DNA of 64,000 bases, taken from Planctomicrobium piriforme. Its GTDB lineage: Bacteria; Planctomycetota; Planctomycetia; Pirellulales; UBA1268. The translations under genes were made by a program, and so were the position numbers. Under the pieces are notes generated by a model. It did not search any database and had not been told where the DNA came from. It worked only from the letters and a program-made list of their open reading frames with translations. Every line of letters begins with the position of its first letter. Position 1 is the stretch's first letter. The stretch is taken from the NCBI GenBank assembly GCA_945869735.1, contig CAMBPQ010000001.1:62001-126000 (forward strand), given 5' to 3'. This document shows, one piece after another, positions 8,934 to 18,154 of the stretch.

Positions 8934-9748
8934 GGGACGGCCCTCCGGGCTGGGGCGACGGTGCCATCAGCCGAGGCCCCACGGGATACGATCGCGATCG
9001 AACCGACGAGCGCCACGAGGAGGAGCACGCCGGCCACCTCGACCGCGATGAGGTGGCGTCCGAAGAGTTCGCCGCCGAGACGGGCGACGTGGTTTTCGGC
9101 AAGCAGGTCGACGCTCATGGCGGCGACGGCGGGGAGGCCGGCAGCAGGGGCGGCGTCGCCGGTGATGGCCACTGCCTTCGACGGCACCCGGCAACACAGC
9201 GGCGGCTCGGCGGTGAGCCGGCCGATCGAGAGCGAGAGGATGCCGAGCAGGACGGCTCCCGCCACTGCGGAGAGCAGCGGCTCGTTGGAGACGCGGTCGT
9301 ATGGTGCAAGCCCCGCGGGCGCCGCCAGCATGAGCACGAACAGAAACATCACGAGGATCGCCCCGGCATAGACGACGATCGTGGCCACGCCCAGGAACTG
9401 GGCGCCCAGCACAAGCAGGACTCCTGCCACTCCGGCCAGCGCCATGGCGAACCAGATCGCGGAGTAGACGGGAGACCGCGTCACGACCGTGGCCGCGCCG
9501 GAGATCACCGCCACGAGCGACACGATCAGAAACACGGTCTCTTCGCCGAGGCCACCGAGGCGGTGGCCGGTGGCGATGAAGCAGCCGAGCGCGGCGAGGC
9601 CGAGCAGGCCGCCGAGCCAGCGGCTCCTCCGCTCGGCGGCGCCTGTCTGACCGCGGGGCAGGAGCAGCCAGAGGCTTGCCGCCGTGGAGGTCACGGCTGC
9701 CGCCAGGAGCGTGCCGGGCGAGATCACGGGCAGAACGGAGGCGATCAC
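8930..9748 (-). CDS. nuoJ: NADH-quinone oxidoreductase subunit J
   Basis: 272 aa with about seven hydrophobic segments, longer than the five-helix E. coli NuoJ (184 aa). The core SPVYSAIWFAMALAGVAGVLLVLGAQFLG and VVYAGAILVMFLFVLML segments match the family, including the helix 3 region whose bulge transmits conformational change. Two extra N-terminal hydrophobic segments precede the core. A loop containing CRVPSKAV separates it from the last helix, where an insertion is common in fused or extended NuoJ. It overlaps nuoI and nuoK by ATGA at both ends. Confidence 0.93.
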   Translation of the reverse strand: MIASVLPVISPGTLLAAAVTSTAASLWLLLPRGQTGAAERRSRWLGGLLGLAALGCFIATGHRLGGLGEETVFLIVSLVAVISGAATVVTRSPVYSAIWFAMALAGVAGVLLVLGAQFLGVATIVVYAGAILVMFLFVLMLAAPAGLAPYDRVSNEPLLSAVAGAVLLGILSLSIGRLTAEPPLCCRVPSKAVAITGDAAPAAGLPAVAAMSVDLLAENHVARLGGELFGRHLIAVEVAGVLLLVALVGSIAIVSRGASADGTVAPARRAVP

Positions 9749-10278
9749 AGCGTGCCTCCCATTGAAGCCGACTTCATCGGCTCGGCGTCTTTCGTCATGT
9801 CGAAGACGCTCAGCAGCTTCTCCTTGTCAAAGATCATCTCTTCGCGGCTCTTGCCGGTGAGGTCGAGCAGGCTCGTGAGTTCGATCGCGTCGACGGGGCA
9901 GGCCTCCTCGCACATGCCGCAGAATATGCACCGCAGTTCGTCGATCTGGAAACTCTCTGGATACTTCTCGCGATCGGGCCAGGGGCTCTCCGTGGCCACG
10001 ATGTCGATGCAATGCGCCGGGCAGGCAGTGGCACAGAGAAAACAGGCCACGCACTTCACCCGGCCCTCGTCATCGCGGTTGAGCCGATGGACGCCGCGGT
10101 AGATGAGCGGATTGCCCACCGTCGGTCGCTGCTCAGGGAAGCTCACTGTGACCTTGGGGCTGACCAGATGCCGGGCGGTGGTCGCAAGTCCCTGCACAAA
10201 GAGCGGCAGGTAGAGCCGCTCGGAGAGGCCCAGCGGCCGCTCTTCGAGCCAGGTAATCGCCGGATCGTTGGGCTTCAT
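9745..10278 (-). CDS. nuoI: NADH-quinone oxidoreductase subunit I (2x[4Fe-4S] ferredoxin-like)
   Basis: 177 aa peripheral subunit carrying clusters N6a and N6b. Two ferredoxin motifs are complete: CVACFLCATACP near residue 75 and CIFCGMCEEACP near residue 115. The ATG at 10278 is preferred to the ORF-track start because it sits one base after the nuoH stop and six bases after a GGAGG ribosome binding site. Confidence 0.96.
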   Translation of the reverse strand: MKPNDPAITWLEERPLGLSERLYLPLFVQGLATTARHLVSPKVTVSFPEQRPTVGNPLIYRGVHRLNRDDEGRVKCVACFLCATACPAHCIDIVATESPWPDREKYPESFQIDELRCIFCGMCEEACPVDAIELTSLLDLTGKSREEMIFDKEKLLSVFDMTKDAEPMKSASMGGTL

Positions 10279-10279
10279 C

Positions 10280-11557
10280 TCAGACCTCCACCAGTTCACG
10301 CTGCGGGTCGTCCAGCACGTGCTCGGCGTCGAGCGGGCCGGGCGTACGAATGGGTGTGTTGTCGGTACCCGAGGGAGTGAGCATGCCCGCCGCGATCCAG
10401 CCGACGAAGAACACCGCCCAGGGAATCGCGATCGCCACCGTCTTCGCCCAGCCCTCGCCGACCGCGGTCACGAGTTGCGGCCGGAACTCCTCGACAGTCG
10501 CCACGGTCACGAGGTTGGCGATCCCCAGGGGCAGCATCACCTTCCAGGCGAGGTTCATGAGCTGGTCGAACCGGAACCGCGGCCAACTCCAGCGGACGAG
10601 CATGAAGAACAGGATCACGGCAAAGATTTTGGCTGAGAGCACCGCGAAGCGGATGAAGGCCACCAGCCAGGTCTCGACCGGCCCTGAGCCCGTCACGCCC
10701 CAGAGGTGCCAGCCACCGAGGAACATGATCACGATCAGGAATGCCGCCGTGACCATGTGCAGGAACTCGGCCACGAGGAAGAGTAGGAGTTTGATGCCCG
10801 AATATTCCGTGTGGTAGCCCCCCACGAGTTCCTGTTCGGCCTCCGGTAGGTCGAACGGCAGCCGGGCCGCCTCCGCGAAACTCGCTACCAGAAACACGAT
10901 GAAGCCGAGCGGCTGGGCGAAGGCAAACCAGACGCCGGTCGAGGCCTGGGCATCCATGATCGTGTCGAGCTTGAGCGACCCGGCCGCGAGCACGACGCCC
11001 AGGAGTCCGAGGCCGAGCGGAATCTCGTAGGCGAGGAGTTGGGCGCTGCTCCGCAGGCCCCCGAGGAAGCCATACTTGTTGTTGCTCGCCCAGCCGCCGA
11101 GCAGCACACCGTAGACGGCGATGCTCGAGAGCGCAAACACCCAGAGCACCCCAACGTCGAGGCCGGGAGCCACGAGCAAAGGCTCCTCGCTAGTGAGTCC
11201 GAGCGCCGGAATGGCGGGGAGCGAACTGCCAAACGGGATCGCCGCAAAGATGGCGAGCGACGCGGCAAGGATCACCACTGGCGCCGCTGTGTAGAGCACC
11301 TTGTCGACGTGCCGCGGCGTGAAATCCTCCTTGAGAATGATCTTCAGCCCGTCGGCCAGCGGCTGCCCGAGACCGAAGAGACGGATTTTCGTGAGCGGGA
11401 TGCCGACGCGATTGGGTCCCTTACGGTCCTGCACCCAGGCCGCCATCCACCGCTCGACGAGCACGAGATACGCCGCCGCCGTCATCAGGCCGCCGACGAG
11501 CAGGCCAATCTTCACCAGGGCGACGATCGTGGGCAGCGAAGGCAGGAATGCGTTCAT
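10280..11557 (-). CDS. nuoH: NADH-quinone oxidoreductase subunit H
   Basis: 425 aa membrane subunit that forms the quinone-binding chamber at the base of the peripheral arm. Typical motifs are LVLVERWMAAWVQDRKGPNRVG, LADGLKIILKEDFTP, and RLPFDLPEAEQELVGGYHTEYSG with the conserved acidic quinone-site loop. It is about 100 residues longer than the E. coli protein, mostly by the C-terminal polar tail. It lies 62 bases after nuoG and one base before nuoI. Confidence 0.97.
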   Translation of the reverse strand: MNAFLPSLPTIVALVKIGLLVGGLMTAAAYLVLVERWMAAWVQDRKGPNRVGIPLTKIRLFGLGQPLADGLKIILKEDFTPRHVDKVLYTAAPVVILAASLAIFAAIPFGSSLPAIPALGLTSEEPLLVAPGLDVGVLWVFALSSIAVYGVLLGGWASNNKYGFLGGLRSSAQLLAYEIPLGLGLLGVVLAAGSLKLDTIMDAQASTGVWFAFAQPLGFIVFLVASFAEAARLPFDLPEAEQELVGGYHTEYSGIKLLLFLVAEFLHMVTAAFLIVIMFLGGWHLWGVTGSGPVETWLVAFIRFAVLSAKIFAVILFFMLVRWSWPRFRFDQLMNLAWKVMLPLGIANLVTVATVEEFRPQLVTAVGEGWAKTVAIAIPWAVFFVGWIAAGMLTPSGTDNTPIRTPGPLDAEHVLDDPQRELVEV

Positions 11558-11619
11558 GCGGTGTTGGGGAACACGGCGCCGGGCACCGTGGTCACGAAAG
11601 AGTGTTCAGGAAAAAGTGT

Positions 11620-13260
11620 TCAGGCGAGTTGGTGGATACGGAGGTCGACGCCGGTAGCGGGCATCTCGCCGGCAAGGGCGGCGAGCGCCGCCGACGAGCC
11701 GGCGATCTGCTGCCGGACGGAGACGGGATCGTAGAGGCCGCGGCGGCCCAGCATGTTCCAGAACAGCCGGCCCTCTGGCCAGACGCCCGCGGGGGGCCGA
11801 ATGGCTTGGCTGAAGCTCTGGGCGTGATGAGCGACGTTGACCCATGTGCCGGCCCGCTCGGCGAAGCCGGCGGCCGGCAGACGCCACGAGGCGAGCCGCA
11901 TTAGCGGTGAGTCGAAGAGATCCTGCACGACGAGTTGCCCGAGACCGGCGAATGATTCGGCGGTCGCCGTGTCAATCCACGGACCGGGATAGCCACCGGT
12001 AATCCAGGCGGCGTCGGCGTGAGCCGCGGCCACGTGCGCCACGAGATCGTTCCACGAACGTCCCCCGGCGCCGTAGAGTGCGAGTACCTCCTCGATGCCA
12101 CGGCGGTTGGGGCATTTCTCGGCGCGGATCGTGAAGTCGCCCGGGAACGACTCGTCGTTGCCAGTCACGGGCACAAAGCCGGGCGCGAGCCAAGCCTGCG
12201 GGTCGATCGACCGTGCGACGGCACAGAGCATCCAAGCCTCCTCGATGGTGAGCATCGGGGAGACGGCCACGGCCAGCCGTCCGGCGGCCTTGAGATCGGC
12301 GCGGAGTTTCGTCACCACGTCGGACCACTCAATGGTCTCAACAGCGGGCGTGACGGACCCATTGTCGCGGCGGTCGGGCCGCACGGCCTTCCGCGACGCC
12401 TCGAGGATCCGGGACGAATCGTGGAGATGATGCCAGCCATACCGGCCGTCGTCGCAGATCCACCACTTGTTGACGTGCGGGTTCTCTCGGGGCTTGAGCC
12501 GGTAGACGGCGTCTTGGTTGTGCTCAGTGAAGATCGAACAGCCGGCGGAACAGCCGCCGCAGACGTTGGCCTCTCGCTTCAGGAACCAGACCCGCTGCTG
12601 GTAGAGGAAGTCCTTGTCGCCGAGGGCGCCCACCGGACAGAGATCGACCACGTTGCCTGAGAGCTTGTTGTCGAGTGGATGGCCGGGGAAGACATCGATC
12701 TCCTCCTTCGCGCCGCGACTGGTCACCATGAGTTCGGCCGTGCCCGAGATCTCACGGGTGAACCGCACGCATCGCGTGCACATGATGCAGCGGTCAACAA
12801 ACAGCGTGACCGTGGGCCCCATATCGCGCTTGCGGCTGGTGAACGGATGCAGGTCGGCCCGCCGCTCGGCCTGGCCGTGCTCGAAGTGATAGTCCTGCAG
12901 CAGGCATTCGCCCGCCTTGTCGCAGATCGGGCAGTCGATCGGATGGTCGATGAGCAACGCCTCCTCGACGCGGGCGCGGCTCTCCTTCACGAGGGGGCTT
13001 TCCGTGACGATCACAGTGCCGTCCTTGACCGGCGTCTGGCAGCCCGGCACGAGCTTGGGGACCATCGAGATCTTGCCGGTGGCCGCGTCGCGCTGGCCTG
13101 TCTCGATCAGACACATCCGGCAGCTGGCCACGACCGAGAGGCCGGGATGCCAGCAGTAGTGCGGGATCTCCTTGCCGGCGCGGCGGGCCGCCTCGATGCA
13201 GTTGAGCCGCTCGTCGGCCCCGATCTCAATCTCCTGTCCGTCAACGATCACGACCGGCAT
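11620..13260 (-). CDS. nuoG: NADH-quinone oxidoreductase subunit G, short form
   Basis: 546 aa. The N-terminal electron-transfer part is complete: a [2Fe-2S] ferredoxin domain (HYCWHPGLSVVASCRMC), the His-Cys3 segment ending DYHFEHGQAERR, a [4Fe-4S] domain (RCIMCTRCVRF) and CGGCSAGC. The C-terminal molybdopterin-oxidoreductase-like region is much shorter than in E. coli NuoG (908 aa) and weakly conserved, so it is probably only structural. ATG at 13260 overlaps the nuoF stop by one base; the longer track frame reads through antisense sequence. Confidence 0.94.
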   Translation of the reverse strand: MPVVIVDGQEIEIGADERLNCIEAARRAGKEIPHYCWHPGLSVVASCRMCLIETGQRDAATGKISMVPKLVPGCQTPVKDGTVIVTESPLVKESRARVEEALLIDHPIDCPICDKAGECLLQDYHFEHGQAERRADLHPFTSRKRDMGPTVTLFVDRCIMCTRCVRFTREISGTAELMVTSRGAKEEIDVFPGHPLDNKLSGNVVDLCPVGALGDKDFLYQQRVWFLKREANVCGGCSAGCSIFTEHNQDAVYRLKPRENPHVNKWWICDDGRYGWHHLHDSSRILEASRKAVRPDRRDNGSVTPAVETIEWSDVVTKLRADLKAAGRLAVAVSPMLTIEEAWMLCAVARSIDPQAWLAPGFVPVTGNDESFPGDFTIRAEKCPNRRGIEEVLALYGAGGRSWNDLVAHVAAAHADAAWITGGYPGPWIDTATAESFAGLGQLVVQDLFDSPLMRLASWRLPAAGFAERAGTWVNVAHHAQSFSQAIRPPAGVWPEGRLFWNMLGRRGLYDPVSVRQQIAGSSAALAALAGEMPATGVDLRIHQLA

Positions 13261-14615
13261 CAGTGGGCTCCGACAATCTGGAGGGCGGGGACGGGGTCGG
13301 TGACCATCCAGCCGGATGGATTCGTCCGCTTGATGTAGTCCTCGAACTCGCCACGAAACTTCTTGATCGCGTTTTTGATGGGCCAGGCGGCCCCGTCCGC
13401 AAGGCCGCAGATCGTGCTGCCCGGCATCATGCCCATCGTGTTGCCGATCTCCAGCAGGATGTCGAGGTCCTTGAGACGGCCCTTGCCCGCCTTCATCCGC
13501 TCCAGCATCCGCAGCGACCAGCTCGTGCCCTCGCGGCAGGGAGTGCACTGGCCGCACGACTCGTGCGCGAAGAACCGGCAGGAGTTGTGCAGGAAGTCGA
13601 CGATGCTCGTCTGGTCGTCGATCACGACCACGGCCGCGGTACCGAGCCCGAGGCAGCCGACCTTGCCCGGGCCGGCAAAGTCGAGGGGCGTGTCGAGTTC
13701 GCTCTCGGTCATCAGCCCCATGGAGATGCCGCCCGGGATCACCGCCTTGGCCTTGCGGCCCTTCCAGACGCCGCCACCGAAATGATTGATCAACTCCCGG
13801 GCCGTGATCCCGAGCGGGGCCTCATAGCAGCCGGGCTTCTCGACGTGGCCGGAGAGGCAGTAGAGCTTGGGGCCGTAGGAGCCGGGGTCTCGCGGGTTAT
13901 TGGGATCGGCCGGCACGCCGATCGACTTGAACCACTCGATGCCGCGGCGGGCGATCTGGGCGACGCAGGCCATCGTCTCGATGTTGTTGACGACCGTCGG
14001 CTTGTGAAAGAGCCCCTCGATCGCCGGAAACGGCGGCTTGATTCGGGGCCAAGCCCGCTTGCCCTCGAGGCTCTCGATGAGGCCGGTCTCCTCACCGCAG
14101 ATGTAGGCGGCTGCTCCACGGTGGAGATAGATGTCGAGCGAGAAGTTCGTCCCGCGGATGTTCTTCCCGAGATAGCCGGCGGCGTAGGCCTCGTCGATCG
14201 CGGCCTCGAGCCGGTGCCAGCTCTGCGGATACTCGTACCGCAGGTAGATGTAGGCCGTGGAGGCCCGCGTGGCATAGGCCGAGAGGATGATCCCCTCGAT
14301 CACCTGATGCGGGTCGTCTTCCATCAGGATTCGGTTGTTGAACGTGCCCGGCTCGCTCTCGTCGGCGTTGATGCAGAGGTAGATCGGGCCCGGATGGTCC
14401 TTGGGCAGGAACGTCCACTTGAGTCCGGTCGAGAAGCCGGCGCCGCCGCGGCCACGGAGGCCCGAGGCCTTCACCATTTCGACGACCTCAGCCGGCTGCT
14501 TCTCGGCAAGGATCTTCTCGAGCGGCGCGTAGCCGCCGCGGCTCTTGTAGCTCGCGATCGTGTAGCCGTTGGGCACGCCGACGGCCTCGAGCAAAACGGG
14601 CTTGAATGGCTGCAT
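13260..14615 (-). CDS. nuoF: NADH-quinone oxidoreductase subunit F (NADH/FMN-binding)
   Basis: 451 aa entry subunit for electrons from NADH. The FMN/NADH-binding glycine-rich motif GLRGRGGAGFSTGLKW lies near residue 55. YICGEETGLIESLEG is the conserved central segment, and SCGQCTPCREG plus the later CGLADGAAWP provide four ligands for cluster N3. ATG at 14615 (MQPFKPVLLE) lies one base after the nuoE stop; the track start six codons earlier would overlap nuoE and is less likely. Confidence 0.97.
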   Translation of the reverse strand: MQPFKPVLLEAVGVPNGYTIASYKSRGGYAPLEKILAEKQPAEVVEMVKASGLRGRGGAGFSTGLKWTFLPKDHPGPIYLCINADESEPGTFNNRILMEDDPHQVIEGIILSAYATRASTAYIYLRYEYPQSWHRLEAAIDEAYAAGYLGKNIRGTNFSLDIYLHRGAAAYICGEETGLIESLEGKRAWPRIKPPFPAIEGLFHKPTVVNNIETMACVAQIARRGIEWFKSIGVPADPNNPRDPGSYGPKLYCLSGHVEKPGCYEAPLGITARELINHFGGGVWKGRKAKAVIPGGISMGLMTESELDTPLDFAGPGKVGCLGLGTAAVVVIDDQTSIVDFLHNSCRFFAHESCGQCTPCREGTSWSLRMLERMKAGKGRLKDLDILLEIGNTMGMMPGSTICGLADGAAWPIKNAIKKFRGEFEDYIKRTNPSGWMVTDPVPALQIVGAH

Positions 14616-14616
14616 G

Positions 14617-15114
14617 TCAGGTGGCCCTCGCACGCGGCTTTTGGAGTTCGGCCTCGGCGGCCTCGGGCGTCATGTTCTTGAGCAAGTCGTCGTTGGCGAG
14701 GATGCAGGGGGCGAAGTCGCACGCTCCCAGGCACTCGGCCGGCTCGATCGTCAGGCTCCCGTCGGCCGTGGTGCCGTAGGGCGGAATGCCGTTTTTGTGG
14801 CAGAGATGCTCGAGGAGGTGGTCACCGCCCCGCAAGGCGCACGAGATGGAGCGGCAGACGAACGCCCTCACCTTGCCGTGCGGCTTCTCCTGGTGGAAGA
14901 ACTCATAGAAGGTCATCGTGTCCTGCACCTCCGCCGGCGCCAGGCCGAGCACCTGAGCGATCTCGGCCACGGCCTCCAGCGGCACATGCAGCAACTCCGC
15001 GTTGACAATGTGGAGCGCGGGGAGCGTGAGGGCGCGGCGGTTGGGATACCGCGGCGCAAGCGCCTCGATTTTCGCAACCATCTCGTCGGTGAGGATTTTT
15101 TGGGCGGCGATCAT
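14617..15114 (-). CDS. nuoE: NADH-quinone oxidoreductase subunit E ([2Fe-2S])
   Basis: 165 aa thioredoxin-fold subunit. The four ligands of cluster N1a are present as CRSISC and ECLGACDFAPC. The N-terminal helical part (LPALHIVNAELLHVPLEAVAEIAQ) matches the family. Its start overlaps the nuoD stop by ATGA, and nuoF follows after one base. Confidence 0.96.
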   Translation of the reverse strand: MIAAQKILTDEMVAKIEALAPRYPNRRALTLPALHIVNAELLHVPLEAVAEIAQVLGLAPAEVQDTMTFYEFFHQEKPHGKVRAFVCRSISCALRGGDHLLEHLCHKNGIPPYGTTADGSLTIEPAECLGACDFAPCILANDDLLKNMTPEAAEAELQKPRARAT

Positions 15115-16343
15115 CGGTCGAGCTCCGCGGCGATGATGTTGAGGCTGCCGAGCACCGCCACCACGTCAGAGAGCGTGTGGCCGCGGATCAGGTGGGGAAA
15201 GAGGGCGAAGTGGAGCAGCGAAGGCGGCCGGCAGCGGGCCCGGTAGGCGGTCTCGCCGCCGTCACCCACGATGTAAAAACCGAGTTCGCCGTTGGGGGCT
15301 TCGATCGCCGCGTACGACTCCTCGTGCGGCACCTCGAACCCCCGGTTACTCATCGACAGTTCGAAGTGCGAGATCGTGCCTTCGATCGTGGTGTAGACCT
15401 GTTGCTTGGTGGGCAGCGCCGTCCGCTGGTCGATGCCCACGTTGACGGGCCCTGCTGGCAGGTTCTCGATGGCCTGGGCCACGATCTTGAGGCTCTCCCG
15501 CATCTCCTGCATGCGGATGAGGTAACGGGCGTAGCAGTCGCCGGCGCTCGCGCAGCAGATCTGGAAGTCGAAGTCGCCGTAGGCGAGGTAGGGCTCGTCC
15601 TTCCGCAGGTCGCGGGTCACGCCGCTGGCCCGGGCGACCGGTCCGGTCGCGCCGCGGTTGATCGCCTCCTCCTTCGTCAGCACGCCCACGCCCTTCGTGC
15701 GGTCGACGAAGATGCGGTTTCGGGTCAGGAGCCGCTCCATGTCGTCGAGCGTTTTGGGGAACGTCTTGAGGAATCCGCGGATCTTCTCAATCACCAGCGG
15801 GGTGAAGTCCTGCGAGACGCCTCCAACGCGGGTGTAGGAGTTGGTGAATCGTGCACCACACAGCGTCTCGAAGATGTCGTAGATCACCTCCCGCTGATAG
15901 AAGGCGTAGAGGAAGAACGTGAACGCCCCCGTGTCGAGGCCGACCGCGCCATTGCTGAGCAAGTGATCGCTGATACGAGCCAGTTCGGCGATGATCGTGC
16001 GGATCGAGGCGCAGCGCGGTGTGAGTTCGATCCCGAGCAGCGCTTCGACCGCGTGATGCCAGGCCACGTTGTTGGCCATCGGCGAGATGTAGTTCATCCG
16101 GTCGGTGACAGTGACGTATTGGTTGAACGTCAGGTGCTCACCAAGTTTCTCGAAGCCAGAGTGCAGATACCCCATTTCGGGCATCGCATCGACGACCCGC
16201 TCGCCGTCGAGTTTGAGCACGATCCGCAGGGTGGTGTGAGTCGCGGGATGCTGCGGTCCGAAGTTGAGCGTCCAGAGGTAGTCCTCGGAACGGGCGCCCG
16301 CCTCCGGGCCGGAGGTGCCGAACTCAGCCGTGGCGATGGACAT
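15111..16343 (-). CDS. nuoD: NADH-quinone oxidoreductase subunit D (49-kDa type)
   Basis: 410 aa, separate from NuoC rather than fused as in E. coli. The family signature NFGPQHPATHTTLRIVLKLDGE appears near residue 28. YLHSGFEKLGE carries the quinone-site histidine/tyrosine region, and the C-terminus ends in the usual GSLNIIAAELDR. Together with NuoB and NuoH it builds the quinone-reduction site. Confidence 0.97.
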   Translation of the reverse strand: MSIATAEFGTSGPEAGARSEDYLWTLNFGPQHPATHTTLRIVLKLDGERVVDAMPEMGYLHSGFEKLGEHLTFNQYVTVTDRMNYISPMANNVAWHHAVEALLGIELTPRCASIRTIIAELARISDHLLSNGAVGLDTGAFTFFLYAFYQREVIYDIFETLCGARFTNSYTRVGGVSQDFTPLVIEKIRGFLKTFPKTLDDMERLLTRNRIFVDRTKGVGVLTKEEAINRGATGPVARASGVTRDLRKDEPYLAYGDFDFQICCASAGDCYARYLIRMQEMRESLKIVAQAIENLPAGPVNVGIDQRTALPTKQQVYTTIEGTISHFELSMSNRGFEVPHEESYAAIEAPNGELGFYIVGDGGETAYRARCRPPSLLHFALFPHLIRGHTLSDVVAVLGSLNIIAAELDR

Positions 16344-16352
16344 GGGGAGGGC

Positions 16353-16862
16353 TCAGCTGTGGTCGCGGGTGATGACAGGAAAGTTGTGGCGTTCGCCCCG
16401 GCCCTGGAGCGGGTAATCCTTGCGAAGCGGATGGGCCGTGAACTCATCGGGCATCACAAGACGGCGGAGATCGGGATGGCTCGTGAAGCGAATGCCGAAC
16501 AAGTCCCAGACCTCCCGCTCCAGCCAGTTGGCGGCTTCCCAGAGCGACACCACGCTCTTCACGGTCGGGTCGGGGTCGTCGACGAACACGCGGACGGTGA
16601 GCCGCTGGTTGGTCGCGGTCGACGCGAGCAGGTAGACGAGACCGTAGCGGTGCTTCGCGGCCTTGTACTCGAGGTAGTCGACGCAGGTCACGTCGATGAG
16701 CAGGTCGAATCCCTGATTCTTGAGCCACGCCAGGACGTCGAATGAGAGTGGCTCCGGCACGACCACCCGCGTCTGGCCGCGATTCAGCGACGTCTCGAGG
16801 CTACCGAAGCGATTCGTCAGGCCGGCGAGCACGTCGGTGACGGAAGGAAGCGTGTAAGGCAT
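16353..16862 (-). CDS. nuoC: NADH-quinone oxidoreductase subunit C (30-kDa type)
   Basis: 169 aa. The conserved core includes FDLLIDVTCVDYLEYKAAKHRYGLVYLL and the family signature WLEREVWDLFGIRFTSHPDLRRLVMPDEFTAHPLRKDYPL. It is a peripheral structural subunit bound to NuoD. Only nine bases separate it from nuoD. Confidence 0.97.
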   Translation of the reverse strand: MPYTLPSVTDVLAGLTNRFGSLETSLNRGQTRVVVPEPLSFDVLAWLKNQGFDLLIDVTCVDYLEYKAAKHRYGLVYLLASTATNQRLTVRVFVDDPDPTVKSVVSLWEAANWLEREVWDLFGIRFTSHPDLRRLVMPDEFTAHPLRKDYPLQGRGERHNFPVITRDHS

Positions 16863-16897
16863 GGGTAGGACTGGTGGCGGGCGTGTGGGTTTGGGGT

Positions 16898-17536
16898 TTA
16901 GTTTCGTCCGGCAACGGCGTCGGCCGCCGCGGCGAGTTCCCGCTGCAAATTAGGGTTCCGCGAGGCATCGATCGACAGCGGGTTTGCGATCTCGACGAGC
17001 GCCCGCTTGCGGAGCTGACGGCCCGCCGTATCGAACTCGCGGCCGTTGATCGTGCCCTCCCGCTGAATCTTGTCCTGCAGGTCGATGATCGCCTGGATGA
17101 GCTGCTCGGGCCGCGGGGGGCAGCCGGGGACGTACATGTCGACGGGAATGAAGCGGTCGATGCCCTGCACCACCGCGTAGGTGTCGAACACCCCGCCCGT
17201 GCTCGCGCATGCGCCCATCGAGATACACCACTTGGGCTCGTGCATCTGCTGCCAGATTCGCTGCAGCACCGGCAGCATTTTCATCACGACCCGGCCCGCC
17301 ACGATCATCAGGTCGCACTGCCGCGGGCTAAAACGAAATACCTCGGCGCCGAACCGGGCGAGGTCGTGCTTGGCCGCACCGGTGGCCATCAGCTCGATGC
17401 CGCAGCATGCCGTGGCGAACGGCATTGGCCAGAGGCTGTTCTTTCGGCACCAGTTGGCGAGCAAGTCGAGCCGGCCGATGACGACGTTTTCGGGAAGTTC
17501 GAGCCTATCGGATGAGACCGAGTGCACTACCGCCAT
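16898..17536 (-). CDS. nuoB: NADH-quinone oxidoreductase subunit B (cluster N2)
   Basis: 212 aa. Ligands of the terminal [4Fe-4S] cluster N2 are all visible: [11 protein letters not shown] (tandem cysteines), [10 protein letters not shown] and [11 protein letters not shown]. The start at 17536 (MAVVHSV) is set by homology and overlaps the end of nuoA by ten bases. The track start further upstream lies inside nuoA. A C-terminal extension of about 50 residues after the family core has no known motif. Confidence 0.96.
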   Translation of the reverse strand: MAVVHSVSSDRLELPENVVIGRLDLLANWCRKNSLWPMPFATACCGIELMATGAAKHDLARFGAEVFRFSPRQCDLMIVAGRVVMKMLPVLQRIWQQMHEPKWCISMGACASTGGVFDTYAVVQGIDRFIPVDMYVPGCPPRPEQLIQAIIDLQDKIQREGTINGREFDTAGRQLRKRALVEIANPLSIDASRNPNLQRELAAAADAVAGRN

Positions 17537-17922
17537 CGGAAAACCCCCTTTCGCCAGTCGTACGCGAAACCAACGACCACCATCGCGATGAAGGCCATCG
17601 CGGCGCCGTAAACGAGGCCCCGCGACGAGACGAGGCCCCCCTGCACGGCCGCGTCGATGCCGGCCGCTGACCGGCTGGCGACCGCCCATGGATAAAGGAA
17701 GAGCAGTTCGACGTCGAACACGAGAAACGTGATCGCGACCAAATGAAAGCGGACATCGAACCGCCGCCTCGTGTCATGAACGGGGTCCATGCCGCTCTCG
17801 TACGGCATCTCCTTGACGGCCCCCGACCGCCGCGGGCCGATCAGGTTGGCCGCCACGAGGAGCCCGACCGACACGGCCGCCGCGATCGCGACGAACAGCA
17901 GGACTGGCAGGATTGCGTCCAT
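17527..17922 (-). CDS. nuoA: NADH-quinone oxidoreductase subunit A
   Basis: 131 aa, three membrane helices, first gene of the nuo operon. [40 protein letters not shown] is the family signature, with acidic residues in helix 2. ATG at 17922 ([10 protein letters not shown]) places the first helix at the N-terminus; the longer track frame runs into the upstream regulatory palindrome and is rejected. Confidence 0.96.
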   Translation of the reverse strand: MDAILPVLLFVAIAAAVSVGLLVAANLIGPRRSGAVKEMPYESGMDPVHDTRRRFDVRFHLVAITFLVFDVELLFLYPWAVASRSAAGIDAAVQGGLVSSRGLVYGAAMAFIAMVVVGFAYDWRKGVFRWR

Positions 17923-17955
17923 CAGGGCCTCGGCGGGCGGAGGTTTCAGGAAGCC

Positions 17956-18010
17956 ATTATGCGTTTTTCGGCCGTGGAAACAGACTTCGTGAAATTCGTC
18001 ACGAAGTCTG
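17956..18010 (-). promoter_or_regulatory. Candidate nuo promoter with CRP/FNR-type palindrome
   Basis: A perfect 12-bp inverted repeat with a 6-base centre occupies 17981-18010 (half-site CAGACTTCGTGA, centre AATTCG). The GTGA-N6-TCAC core is the classic spacing of CRP/FNR-family operators. On the minus strand a CATAAT -10-like hexamer (17956-17961) lies 17 bases after a weak TCTGTT, which overlaps the palindrome. This would suit activation of nuoA, whose start is about 34 bases past the -10. The palindrome is certain; its role is inferred. Confidence 0.5.
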
Positions 18011-18154
18011 GGCCCAAAAAAGCCGGGGGCCATGTGGGGCCGCCGGCGCGTCCGAAACCATCACTGTTATACAGCTGCCGCATCCCGCCGACGAGTCGGC
18101 GTCGTTTCGCCCGCCTTCCGGCCGCCGTTACCGTCGCCGTCTCTGCCGACCGCG

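Noticed and set aside
7239-9371. 710-aa plus-strand ORF opposite nuoL/nuoK/nuoJ
   Set aside because: Arg/Glu/His-rich shadow of conserved nuo genes; high GC makes long antisense frames common. No domain recognised.
13263-14681. 472-aa plus-strand ORF opposite nuoF
   Set aside because: Shadow of nuoF, which has complete FMN and cluster motifs.
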